Part shown: in pieces, positions 34,702 to 47,060 of the stretch
How the letters are laid out: each line of letters starts with the position of its first letter
Position numbering within the stretch: position 1 is the stretch's first letter
NCBI RefSeq assembly: GCF_028769735.1
Contig: NC_088200.1
Location: forward strand, 74,331,894 to 74,395,893
DNA: 64,000 nt
Reading direction: 5' to 3'
Source: Zonotrichia leucophrys gambelii
Lineage: Eukaryota; Chordata; Aves; Passeriformes; Passerellidae
Made by a program: the position numbers and the translations under genes
Notes under the pieces: model-generated
What the model saw: only the letters and a program-made list of their open reading frames with translations
Database searches by the model: none
What the model was told of the DNA's origin: nothing

Positions 34702-34833
34702 CTGAAAGAACCAAGAGCCATCTCTCCCCTGGCTCCCTCTGCTCCTGGAGAAGCAGCCCAAGAGGAGCTAATTGAGGCGGAAGAGATCACGTTTCCATCA
34801 GTGGTCACAGAAGAGCCTGAATATCCTGAGCCC
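34702..34833 (+). CDS. Repeated exon 7, core type
   Basis: Core module starting LKEPRAISPL (Thr to Lys, shared with exon 3). Acceptor and donor intact; phase 0-0. In this unit the upstream intron reads CTCCTTGAGG where others have CTCCTTAGAGG. Confidence 0.5.
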
Positions 34834-36443
34834 GTAAGTGCCAGTTGTGGGTTCTGGTATCTTGAGTGCAAGGCAGAGGTGCAAGTTTCAGAGCAGCCAG
34901 CGCTTCCTGTTTCTGGCTGAGGATGCTGAGTGCTGCCGTGCTGCCAGGAGTAGGGATTTCCTGCAGGCAGTGACAGCAGAACTTGGCCTTTGCCCTGTGA
35001 TGTTGAGGCCCCAAATGGCTGGTGCCTCTGGGAGAGGATCTGGCGGCTTTGCTCAGGGAGGCTTCTGCAGTGCTATGGCCGAGGGCATATGTGGTAGTTC
35101 TGGAGGTCAGAGGGCTTTCTTTGTTTTCCCTTGTTGGAAAGGTGTGGGTGGCTTGTGAGAGTGCTCTGCTGTGTTCTTGAGGTATTCTTCAGTTCTAAAG
35201 AGTCTTAATGCCCAGTTGCCTTTTGACTTTTGTTAAGACTCAAGGAGATGGTTGTTATGTGTATGAAACTGTGCGGGGCCATTGTTATCTTGTGTGGCCA
35301 AAGAAAGAAAGGGAGAAGATTTGAAGCCTCCTGGTGAGGCAAAATCAGTGGGGGCAAGTTTGTGTTGATGCATTTAGTGATGAAGTCTGGAGTTTTGGCA
35401 AGTGCCTTGGAGCCTGGAGTGCGGGTGAAGCTGCAAGTCCATGACTTTTTCTTAGGTTGCTCAGAAGAGGAAGGCCATCTAGAAATGTCTGATGCTGTAT
35501 TTGAAGTCAAATGTGCAACTCTGCTGCTGGGGAGCTGTGTGGGTCCAAAAGGCCCCAGGGTGCGGTAGAAGATCAGGTGAAGTAGAGCCAGCCTGGCACC
35601 AAGAATGCCATGGGCGTGGTGGGCTGTGTCAGCAGCAGTGGGGCAGCAGGAGCAGGGCAGTGAGCGTGGCCCTGTGCTGGGCAGCGCTGCGGCCACAGCT
35701 GGAGTGCTGTGTGCACTTGTGGGCCCTGGGAAGCAGAAAGTCACTGATGGGCTTCAGCATGTGCACAGAAGGACACAGGAGCTTGGCAAGGGTGTGGAGC
35801 AGAGGCCCAATGAGGAGGTGCTGAGAGATCTTTAGCCTGGACAATGGGAGGCGTAGGAGGGATCTTCAGCGGATTTCCAACAATCCCTGTGTGACATTAC
35901 TCACCACACGAGCTGTTTCCCTACTAAACATGCCCTCAGTGAAACCAAGTGCTTTCGACACTAGAGTGGGTGACAATTATATCTTGTGCCTTGTCGGCTT
36001 CTTGGTTTTCTACGAGAGGCTTGCTGTGTTCATTTTCTATTTTTCCAGCAACCGAAGATTCCTCTGCAACACCGTTTCCATCCCCTTTCAGGCCTGGATG
36101 AGATGGTGATCCAGTTGGAGTTTTTCATATCTGCAGCCGCAGTAGCAGAGGCTTTTCTGTCATTTTCCTGCTTTTCCATTCCAGAGCATTCCAGAATTAA
36201 AAGTTCTGTTTTACAGAAACAACGTTGATTGCTGAGAGCAGCCAGGGACGTATATCCACCTCATATCCATCCACCGTTCTCTTTAATGGGCCGGTTTTAA
36301 CTTGGTCTGTGGGACTTTGATTCCCTATGTCGCTACGGAATGTTCTGATTTCTCCTTAGAAGATGTGGTGGTAGATCTGAAAAGAAATGAGTTTCTGAAT
36401 AATAGGTGATAACTTGTCCCTCATGCTTTTCTCCCTGCCACAG

Positions 36444-36575
36444 CTGACAGAACCAAGAGCCATCTCTCCCCTGGCTCCCTCTGCTCCTGGAGAAGCAGCC
36501 CAAGAGGAGCTAATTGAGGCGGAAGAGATCACGTTTCCATCAGTGGTCACAGAAGAGCCTGAATATCCTGAGCCC
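36444..36575 (+). CDS. Repeated exon 8, core type
   Basis: Core module, open, with intact acceptor (TTTTCTCCCTGCCACAG) and donor CCC|GTAAGTGCC. Intron sequence right after has small deletions (AGTGTGGG for AGTTGTGGG, near 36,588). Confidence 0.5.
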
Positions 36576-38181
36576 GTAAGTGCCAGTGTGGGTTCTGGTA
36601 TCTTGAGTGCAAGGCAGAGGTGCAAGTTTCAGAGCAGCCAGTGCTTCTGTTTCTGGCTGAGGATGCTGAGTGCTGCCGTGCTGCCAGGAGTCGGGATTTC
36701 CTGCAGGCAGTGACAGCAGAACTTGGCCTTTGCCCTGTGATGTTGAGGCCCCAAATGGCTGGTGCCTCTGGAGAGATCTGGCGGCTTTGCTCAGGGAGGC
36801 TTCTGCAGTGCTATGGCCGAGGGCATATGTGGTAGTTCTGGAGGTCAGAGGGCTTTCTTTGTTTTCCCTTGTTGGAAAGGTGTGGGTGGCTTGTGAGAGT
36901 GCTCTGCTGTGTTCTTGAGGTATTCTTCAGTTCTAAAGAGTCTTAATGCCCAGTTGCCTTTTGACTTTTGTTAAGACTCAAGAGATGGTTGTTATGTGTA
37001 TGAAGCTGTGCGGGCCATTGTTATCTTGTGTGGCCAAAGAAAGAAAGAGAGAAGGTTTGAAGCCTCCTGGTGAGGCAAAATCAGTGGGGGCAAGTTTGTG
37101 TTGATGCATTTAGTGATGAAGTCTGGAGTTTTGGCAAGTGCCTTGGAGCCTGGAGTGCGGGTGAAGCTGCAAGTCCATGACTTTTTTCTTAGGTTGCTCA
37201 GAAGAGGAAGGCCATCTAGAAATGTCTGATGCTGTATTTGAAGTCAAATGTGCAACTCTGCTGCTGGGGAGCTGTGTGGGTCCAAAAGGCCCCAGGGGTG
37301 CGGTAGAAGATCAGGTGAAGTAGAGCCAGCCTGGCACCAAGAATGCCATGGGCGTGGTGGGCTGTGTCAGCAGCAGTGGGGCAGCAGGAGCAGGGCAGTG
37401 AGCGTGGCCCTGTGCTGGGCAGAGCTGCGGCCACAGCTGGAGTGCTGTGTGCACCTGTGGGCCCTGGGAAGCAGAAAGTCACTGATGGGCTTCAGCATGT
37501 GCACAGAAGGACACAGGAGCTTGGCAAGGGTGTGGAGCAGAGGCCCAATGAGGAGGTGCTGAGAGATCTTTAGCCTGGACAATGGGAGGCGTAGGAGGGA
37601 TCTTCAGCGGATTTCCAACAATCCCTGTGTGACATTACTCACCACACGAGCTGTTTCCCTACTAAACATGCCCTCAGTGAAACCAAGTGCTTTCGACACT
37701 AGAGTGGGTGACAATTATATCTTGTGCCTTGTCGGCTTCTTGGTTTTCTACGAGAGGCTTGCTGTGTTCATTTTCTATTTTTCCAGCAACCGAAGATTCC
37801 TCTGCAACACCGTTTCCATCCCCTTTCAGGCCTGGATGAGATGGTGATCCAGTTGGAGTTTTTCATATCTGCAGCCGCAGTAGCAGAGGCGTTGCTGTCA
37901 TTTTCCTGCTTTTCCATTCCAGAGCATTCCAGAATTAAAAGTTCTGTTTTACAGAAACAACGTTGATTGCTGAGAGCAGCCAGGGACGTATATCCACCTC
38001 ATATCCATCCACCGTTCTCTTTAATGGGCCGGTTTTAACTTGGTCTGTGGGACTTTGATTCCCTATGTCGCTACGGAATGTTCTGATTTCTCCTTAGAGG
38101 ATGTGGTGGTAGATCTGAAAAGAAATGAGTTTCTGAATAATAGGTGATAACTTGTCCCTCATGCTTTTCTCCCTGCCACAG

Positions 38182-38311
38182 CTGACAGAACCAAGAGCCA
38201 TCTCTCCCCTGGCTCCCTCTGCTCCTGGAGAAGCAGCCAAGAGGAGCTAATTGAGGCGGAAGAGATCACGTTTCCATCAGTGGTCACAGAAGAGCCTGAA
38301 TATCCTGAGCC
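38182..38311 (+). pseudogene. Repeated exon 9, two 1-base deletions
   Basis: 130 bases. One C is missing in the run at GCAGCCAAG (38,236-38,240) and one at GAGCC|GTAAGT (38,311), so the frame shifts after residue 18 and the total is not a multiple of three. Both losses are in CCC runs, which is also where long-read assemblies commonly err, so this may be a sequence error and not a dead exon. Splice sites are intact. Confidence 0.5.
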
Positions 38312-39925
38312 GTAAGTGCCAGTTGTGGGTTCTGGTATCTTGAGTGCAAGGCAGAGGTGCAAGTTTCAGAGCAGCCAGTGCTTCCTGTTTCTGGCTGAGG
38401 ATGCTGAGTGCTGCCGTGCTGCCAGGAGCTCGGGATTTCCTGCAGGCAGTGACAGCAGAACTTGGCCTTTGCCCTGTGATGTTGAGGCCCCAAATGGCTG
38501 GTGCCTCTGGGAGAGCATCTGGCGGCTTTGCTCAGGGAGGCTTCTGCAGTGCTATGGCCGAGGGCATATGTGGTAGTTCTGGAGGTCAGAGGGCTTTCTT
38601 TGTTTTCCCTTGTTGGAAAGGTGTGGGTGGCTTGTGAGAGTGCTCTGCTGTGTTCTTGAGTATTCTTCAGTTCTAAAGAGTCTTAATGCCCAGTTGCCTT
38701 TTGACTTTTGTTAAGACTCAAGGAGATGGTTGTTATGTGTATGAAGCTGTGCGGGGCCATTTGTTATCTTGTGTGGCCAAAGAAAGAAAGAGAGAAGGTT
38801 TGAAGCCTCCTGGTGAGGCAAAATCAGTGGGGGCAAGTTTGTGTTGATGCATTTAGTGATGAAGTCTGGAGTTTTGGCAAGTGCCTTGGAGCCTGGAGTG
38901 CGGGTGAAGCTGCAAGTCCATGACTTTTTTCTTAGGTTGCTCAGAAGAGGAAGGCCATCTAGAAATGTCTGATGCTGTATTTGAAGTCAAATGTGCAACT
39001 CTGCTGCTGGGGAGCTGTGTGGGTCCAAAAGGCCCCAGGGGTGCGGTAGAAGATCAGGTGAAGTAGAGCCAGCCTGGCACCAAGAATGCCATGGGCGTGG
39101 TGGGCTGTGTCAGCAGCAGTGGGGCAGCAGGAGCAGGGCAGTGAGCGTGGCCCTGTGCTGGGCAGAGCTGCGGCCACAGCTGGAGTGCTGTGTGCACTTG
39201 TGGGCCCTGGGAAGCAGAAAGTCACTGATGGGCTTCAGCATGTGCACAGAAGGACACAGGAGCTTGGCAAGGGTGTGGAGCAGAGGCCCAATGAGGAGGT
39301 GCTGAGAGATCTTTAGCCTGGACAATGGGAGGCGTAGGAGGGATCTTCAGCGGATTTCCAACAATCCCTATGTGACATTACTCACCACACGAGCTGTTTC
39401 CCTACTAAACATGCCCTCAGTGAAACCAAGTGCTTTCGACACTAGAGTGGGTGACAATTATATCTTGTGCCTTGTCGGCTTCTTGGTTTTCTACGAGAGG
39501 CTTGCTGTGTTCATTTTCTATTTTTCCAGCAACCGAAGATTCCTCTGCAACACCGTTTCCATCCCCTTTCAGGCCTGGATGAGATGGTGATCCAGTTGGA
39601 GTTTTTCATATCTGCAGCCGCAGTAGCAGAGGCGTTGCTGTCATTTTCCTGCTTTTCCATTCCAGAGCATTCCAGAATTAAAAGTTCTGTTTTACAGAAA
39701 CAACGTTGATTGCTGAGAGCAGCCAGGGACGTATATCCACCTCATATCCATCCACCGTTCTCTTTAATGGGCCGGTTTTAACTTGGTCTGTGGGACTTTG
39801 ATTCCCCTATGTCGCTACGGAATGTTCTGATTTCTCCTTAGAGGATGTGGTGGTAGATCTGAAAAGAAATGAGTTTCTGAATAATAGGTGATAACTTGTC
39901 CCTCATGCTTCTCTCCCTGCCACAG

Positions 39926-40057
39926 CTGACAGAACCAAGAGCCATCTCTCCCCTGGCTCCCTCTGCTCCTGGAGAAGCAGCCCAAGAGGAGCTAATTGAG
40001 GCGGAAGAGATCACGTTTCCATCAGTGGTCACAGAAGAGCCTGAATATCCTGAGCCC
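39926..40057 (+). CDS. Repeated exon 10, core type
   Basis: Same module and splice sites as exon 4. Confidence 0.5.
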
Positions 40058-41669
40058 GTAAGTGCCAGTTGTGGGTTCTGGTATCTTGAGTGCCAGGCAG
40101 AGGTGCAAGTTTCAGAGCAGCCAGGCTTCCTGTTTCTGGCTGAGGATGCTGAGTGCTGCCGTGCTGCCAGGAGGTAGGGATTTCCTGCAGGCAGTGACAG
40201 CAGAACTTGGCCTTTGCCCTGTGATGTTGAGGCCCCAAATGGCTGGTGCCTCTGGGAGAGCATCTGGCGGCTTTGCTCAGGGAGGCTTCTGCAGTGCTAT
40301 GGCCGAGGGCATATGTGGTAGTTCTGGAGGTCAGAGGGCTTTCTTTGTTTTCCCTTGTTGGAAAGGTGTGGGTGGCTTGTGAGAGTGCTCTGCTGTGTTC
40401 TTGAGGTATTCTTCAGTTCTAAAGAGTCTTATTGCCCAGTTGTCTTTTGACTTTTGTTAAGACTCAAGGAGATGGTTGTTATGTGTATGAAGCTGTGCGG
40501 GGCCATTGTTATCTTGTGTGGCCAAAGAAAGAAAGGGAGAAGGTTTGAAGCCTCCAGGTGAGGCAAAATCAGTGGGGGCAAGTTTGTGTTGATGCATTTA
40601 GTGATGAAGTCTGGAGTTTTGGCAAGTGCCTTGGAGCCTGGAGTGCGGGTGAAGCTGCAAGTCCATGACTTTTTTCTTAGGTTGCTCAGAAGAGGAAGGC
40701 CATCTAGAAATGTCTGATGCTGTATTTGAAGTCAAATGTGCAACTCTGCTGCTGGGGAGCTGTGTGGGTCCAAAAGGCCCCAGGGGTGCGGTAGAAGATC
40801 AGGTGAAGTAGAGCCAGCCTGGCACCAAGAATGCCATGGGCGTGGTGGGCTGTGTCAGCAGCAGTGGGGCAGCAGGAGCAGGGCAGTGAGCGTGGCCCTG
40901 TGCTGGGCAGAGCTGCGGCCACAGCTGGAGTGCTGTGTGCACTTGTGGGCCCTGGGAAGCAGAAAGTCACTGATGGGCTTCAGCATGTGCACAGAAGGAC
41001 ACAGGAGCTTGGCAAGGGTGTGGAGCAGAGGCCCAATGAGGAGGTGCTGAGAGATCTTTAGCCTGGACAATGGGAGGCGTAGGAGGGATCTTCAGCGGAT
41101 TTCCAACAATCCCTATGTGACATTACTCACCACACGAGCTGTTTCCCTACTAAACATGCCCTCAGTGAAACCAAGTGCTTTCGACACTAGAGTGGGTGAC
41201 AATTATATCTTGTGCCTTGTCGGCTTCTTGGTTTTCTACGAGAGGCTTGCTGTGTTCATTTTCTATTTTTCCAGCAACCGAAGATTCCTCTGCAACACCG
41301 TTTCCATCCCCTTTCAGGCCTGGATGAGATGGTGATCCAGTTGGAGTTTTTCATATCTGCAGCCGCAGTAGCAGAGGCGTTGCTGTCATTTTCCTGCTTT
41401 TCCATTCCAGAGCATTCCAGAATTAAAAGTTCTGTTTTACAGAAACAACGTTGATTGCTGAGAGCAGCCAGGGACGTATATCCACCTCATATCCATCCAC
41501 CGTTCTCTTTAATGGGCCGGTTTTAACTTGGTCTGTGGGACTTTGATTCCCTATGTCGCTACGGAATGTTCTGATTTCTCCTTAGAAGATGTGGTGGTAG
41601 ATCTGAAAAGAAATGAGTTTCTGAATAATAGGTGATAACTTGTCCCTCATGCTTCTCTCCCTGCCACAG

Positions 41670-41801
41670 CTGACAGAACCAAGAGCCATCTCTCCCCTGG
41701 CTCCCTCTGCTCCTGGAGAAGCAGCCCAAGAGGAGCTAATTGAGGCGGAAGAGATCACGTTTCCATCAGTGGTCTCAGAAGAGCCTGAATATCCTGAGCC
41801 C
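41670..41801 (+). CDS. Repeated exon 11, core type
   Basis: Core module with one substitution, Ser for Thr in FPSVVSEEPE. Splice sites intact. Last unit carrying the 13-bp intron deletion. Confidence 0.5.
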
Positions 41802-43414
41802 GTAAGTGCCAGTTGTGGGTTCTGGTATCTTGAGTGCAAGGCAGAGGTGCAAGTTTCAGAGCAGCCAGCGCTTCCTGTTTCTGGCTGAGGATGCTGAGTG
41901 CTGCCGTGCTGCCAGGAGGTAGGGATTTCCTGCAGGCAGTGACAGCAGAACTTGGCCTTTGCCCTGTGATGTTGAGGCCCCAAATGGCTGGTGCCTCTGG
42001 GAGAGCATCTGGCGGCTTTGCTCAGGGAGGCTTCTGCAGTGCTATGGCCGAGGGCATATGTGGTAGTTCTGGAGGTCAGAGGGCTTTCTTTGTTTTCCCT
42101 TGTTGGAAAGGTGTGGGTGGCTTGTGAGAGTGCTCTGCTGTGTTCTTGAGGTATTCTTCAGTTCTAAAGAGTCTTATTGCCCAGTTGTCTTTTGACTTTT
42201 GTTAAGACTCAAGGAGATGGTTGTTATGTGTATGAAGCTGTGCGGGGCCATTGTTATCTTGTGTGGCCAAAGAAAGAAAGGGAGAAGGTTTGAAGCCTCC
42301 AGGTGAGGCAAAATCAGTGGGGGCAAGTTTGTGTTGATGCATTTAGTGATGAAGTCTGGAGTTTTGGCAAGTGCCTTGGAGCCTGGAGTGCGGGTGAAGC
42401 TGCAAGTCCATGACTTTTTTCTTAGGTTGCTCAGAAGAGGAAGGCCATCTAGAAATGTCTGATGCTGTATTTGAAGTCAAATGTGCAACTCTGCTGCTGG
42501 GGAGCTGTGTGGGTCCAAAAGGCCCCAGGGGTGCGGTAGAAGATCAGGTGAAGTAGAGCCAGCCTGGCACCAAGAATGCCATGGGCGTGGTGGGCTGTGT
42601 CAGCAGCAGTGGGGCAGCAGGAGCAGGGCAGTGAGCGTGGCCCTGTGCTGGGCAGAGCTGCGGCCACAGCTGGAGTGCTGTGTGCACCTGTGGGCCCTGG
42701 GAAGCAGAAAGTCACTGATGGGCTTCAGCATGTGCACAGAAGGACACAGGAGCTTGGCAAGGGTGTGGAGCAGAGGCCCAATGAGGAGGTGCTGAGAGAT
42801 CTTTAGCCTGGACAATGGGAGGCGTAGGAGGGATCTTCAGCGGATTTCCAACAATCCCTGTGTGACATTACTCACCACACGAGCTGTTTCCCTACTAAAC
42901 ATGCCCTCAGTGAAACCAAGTGCTTTCGACACTAGAGTGGGTGACAATTATATCTTGTGCCTTGTCGGCTTCTTGGTTTTCTACGAGTGGTTTGCTGTGT
43001 TCATTTTCTATTTTTCCAAAAACCGAAGATTCCTCTGCAACACCGTTTCCATCCCCTTTCAGGCCTGGATGAGATGGTGATCCAGTTGGAGTTTTTCATA
43101 TCTGCAGCCGCAGTAGCAGAGGCGTTGCTGTCATTTTCCTGCTTTTCCATTCCAGAGCATTCCAGAATTAAAAGTTCTGTTTTACAGAAACAACGTTGAT
43201 TGCTGAGAGCAGCCAGGGACGTATATCCACCTCATATCCATCCACCGTTCTCTTTAATGGGCCGGTTTTAACTTGGTCTGTGGGACTTTGATTCCCTATG
43301 TCGCTACGGAATGTTCTGATTTCTCCTTAGAAGATGTGGTGGTAGATCTGAAAAGAAATGAGTTTCTGAATAATAGGTGATAACTTGTCCCTCATGCTTC
43401 TCTCCCTGCCACAG

Positions 43415-43546
43415 CTGACAGAACCAAGAGCCATCTCTCCCCTGGCTCCCTCTGCTCCTGGAGAAGCAGCCCAAGAGGAGCTAATTGAGGCGGAAGAGAT
43501 CACGTTTCCATCAGTGGTCACAGAAGAGCCTGAATATCCTGAGCCC
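43415..43546 (+). CDS. Repeated exon 12, core type
   Basis: Core module, intact. Its unit and the next form a subfamily: in the intron before the exon TTTTTCCAG has become TTTTTCCAA (43,018), and the 13-bp deletion is absent. Confidence 0.5.
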
Positions 43547-45172
43547 GTAAGTGCCAGTTGTGGGTTCTGGTATCTTGAGTGCAAGGCAGAGGTGCAAGTT
43601 TCAGAGCAGCCAGCGCTTCCTGTTTCTGGCTGAGGATGCTGAGTGCTGCCGTGCTGCCAGGAGGTAGGGATTTCCTGCAGGCAGTGACAGCAGAACTTGG
43701 CCTTTGCCCTGTGATGTTGAGGCCCCAAATGGCTGGTGCCTCTGGGAGAGCATCTGGCGGCTTTGCTCAGGGAAGCTCCGTCTCTGGGCTTCTGCAGTGC
43801 TATGGCCGAGGGCATATGTGGTAGTTCTGGAGGTCAGAGGGCTTTCTTTGTTTTCCCTTGTTGGAAAGGTGTGGGTGGCTTGTGAGAGTGCTCTGCTGTG
43901 TTCTTGAGGTATTCTTCAGTTCTAAAGAGTCTTATTGCCCAGTTGTCTTTTGACTTTTGTTAAGACTCAAGGAGATGGTTGTTATGTGTATGAAGCTGTG
44001 TGGGGCCATTGTTATCTTGTGTGGCCAAAGAAAGAAAGGGAGAAGGTTTGAAGCCTCCAGGTGAGGCAAAATCAGTGGGGGCAAGTTTGTGTTGATGCAT
44101 TTAGTGATGAAGTCTGGAGTTTTGGCAAGTGCCTTGGAGCCTGGAGTGCGGGTGAAGCTGCAAGTCCATGACTTTTTTCTTAGGTTGCTCAGAAGAGGAA
44201 GGCCATCTAGAAATGTCTGATGCTGTATTTGAAGTCAAATGTGCAACTCTGCTGCTGGGGAGCTGTGTGGGTCCAAAAGGCCCCAGGGGTGCGGTAGAAG
44301 ATCAGGTGAAGTAGAGCCAGCCTGGCACCAAGAATGCCATGGGCGTGGTGGGCTGTGTCAGCAGCAGTGGGGCAGCAGGAGCAGGGCAGTGAGCGTGGCC
44401 CTGTGCTGGGCAGAGCTGCGGCCACAGCTGGAGTGCTGTGTGCACCTGTGGGCCCTGGGAAGCAGAAAGTCACTGATGGGCTTCAGCATGTGCACAGAAG
44501 GACACAGGAGCTTGGCAAGGGTGTGGAGCAGAGGCCCAATGAGGAGGTGCTGAGAGATCTTTAGCCTGGACAATGGGAGGCGTAGGAGGGATCTTCAGCG
44601 GATTTCCAACAATCCCTATGTGACATTACTCACCACACGAGCTGTTTCCCTACTAAACATGCCCTCAGTGAAACCAAGTGCTTTCGACACTAGAGTGGGT
44701 GACAATTATATCTTGTGCCTTGTCGGCTTCTTGGTTTTCTACGAGTGGTTTGCTGTGTTCATTTTCTATTTTTCCAAAAACCGAAGATTCCTCTGCAACA
44801 CCGTTTCCATCCCCTTTCAGGCCTGGATGAGATGGTGATCCAGTTGGAGTTTTTCATATCTGCAGCCGCAGTAGCAGAGGCGTTGCTGTCATTTTCCTGC
44901 TTTTCCATTCCAGAGCATTCCAGAATTAAAAGTTCTGTTTTACAGAAACAACGTTGATTGCTGAGAGCAGCCAGGGACGTATATCCACCTCATATCCATC
45001 CACCGTTCTCTTTAATGGGCCGGTTTTAACTTGGTCTGTGGGACTTTGATTCCCTATGTCGCTACGGAATGTTCTGATTTCTCCTTAGAAGATGTGGTGG
45101 TAGATCTGAAAAGAAATGAGTTTCTGAATAATAGGTGATAACTTGTCCCTCATGCTTCTCTCCCTGCCACAG

Positions 45173-45304
45173 CTGACAGAACCAAGAGCCATCTCTCCCC
45201 TGGCTCCCTCTGCTCCTGGAGAAGCAGCCCAAGAGGAGCTAATTGAGGCGGAAGAGATCACGTTTCCATCAGTGGTCACAGAAGAGCCTGAATATCCTGA
45301 GCCC
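45173..45304 (+). CDS. Repeated exon 13, core type
   Basis: Core module, intact, same subfamily as exon 12. The near-perfect core identity ends abruptly near 46,257 in the following intron. Confidence 0.5.
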
Positions 45305-46928
45305 GTAAGTGCCAGTTGTGGGTTCTGGTATCTTGAGTGCAAGGCAGAGGTGCAAGTTTCAGAGCAGCCAGCGCTTCCTGTTTCTGGCTGAGGATGCTGA
45401 GTGCTGCCGTGCTGCCAGGAGGTAGGGATTTCCTGCAGGCAGTGACAGCAGAACTTGGCCTTTGCCCTGTGATGTTGAGGCCCCAAATGGCTGGTGCCTC
45501 TGGGAGAGCATCTGGCGGCTTTGCTCAGGGAAGCTCTGTCTCTGGGCTTCTGCAGTGCTATGGCCGAGGGCATATGTGGTAGTTCTGGAGGTCAGAGGGC
45601 TTTCTTTGTTTTCCCTTGTTGGAAAGGTGTGGGTGGCTTGTGAGAGTGCTCTGCTGTGTTCTTGAGGTATTCTTCAGTTCTAAAGAGTCTTATTGCCCAG
45701 TTGTCTTTTGACTTTTGTTAAGACTCAAGGAGATGGTTGTTATGTGTATGAAGCTGTGTGGGGCCATTGTTATCTTGTGTGGCCAAAGAAAGAAAGGGAG
45801 AAGGTTTGAAGCCTCCAGGTGAGGCAAAATCAGTGGGGGCAAGTTTGTGTTGATGCATTTAGTGATGAAGTCTGGAGTTTTGGCAAGTGCCTTGGAGCCT
45901 GGAGTGCGGGTGAAGCTGCAAGTCCATGACTTTTTTCTTAGGTTGCTCAGAAGAGGAAGGCCATCTAGAAATGTCTGATGCTGTATTTGAAGTCAAATGT
46001 GCAACTCTGCTGCTGGGGAGCTGTGTGGGTCCAAAAGGCCCCAGGGGTGCGGTAGAAGATCAGGTGAAGTAGAGCCAGCCTGGCACCAAGAATGCCATGG
46101 GCGTGGTGGGCTGTGTCAGCAGCAGTGGGGCAGCAGGAGCAGGGCAGTGAGCGTGGCCCTGTGCTGGGCAGAGCTGCGGCCACAGCTGGAGTGCTGTGTG
46201 CACCTGTGGGCCCTGGGAAGCAGAAAGTCACTGATGGGCTTCAGCATGTGCACAGAAGGATCCAGGAGCTGGGCAAGGGTGTGGACAGAAGGACAAGTGA
46301 GGAGGTGCTGAGGGAGCTTTAGCCTGGACAATGGGAGGCATAGGAGGGATCTTCAGCAGACTTCCAACAATCCCTATGTGACATTACTCACCACACGAGC
46401 TGTTTCCCTACTAAACATGCCCTCAGTGAAACCAAGTGCTTTGGATAACAGAGCGAGTGACACTTCTATCCTTTGCCTTGTTGGCTTCTTCGTTTTCTAG
46501 GAGAGGTTTGTCTGTTCATTTTACCGTTTTCCAGCAACCAAAGATTATTCTGCACAATGTCACCTGCCCCTTTCAGCCCTGGATGGTATTGTGATCCAGT
46601 TGGCGTTTTCCGTGTCTGCAGCAGCAGTAGCAAAGGCGCTGCTGTCATTTTCCCGGTATTCCATTTCAGGGCTTTCAAGAATTAAAAGTTCTGTTTTACA
46701 GGATCAAGCTTGATTGCTGATAGCAGCCAGGGAGGAATATCAACCTCATGTCCATCCACAGTTCTTTTCAACTGGCCCGTTTTAACTTGGTCTGTGGGAC
46801 TTTGATTCCCTATGTCGCTACGGAATGTTCTGATTTCTCCTTAGAAGATGTGGTGGTAGATCTGAAAAGAAATGAGTTTCTAAATAATAGGTGATAACTT
46901 GTCCCTCATGCTTCTCTCTCTGCCACAG

Positions 46929-47060
46929 CTGACAGAACCAAGAGCCATCTCTCCCCTGGCTCCCTCTGCTCCTGGAGAAGAAGCCGAAGTGGAGCTAATT
47001 GAGGCAGATGAGTTCCAGTTTCTATCACTGGTCATAGCAGAGCCTGGATATTTTGCGTCC
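46929..47060 (+). CDS. Repeated exon 14 (diverged C-terminal half)
   Basis: The first 16 codons match the core; then EEAEVELIEADEFQFLSLV replaces the core half and the end is GYFAS in place of EYPEP. 132 bases, open, donor TCC|GTAAGTGCC. The sharp change within the exon suggests a conversion edge near 46,979. Confidence 0.5.
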
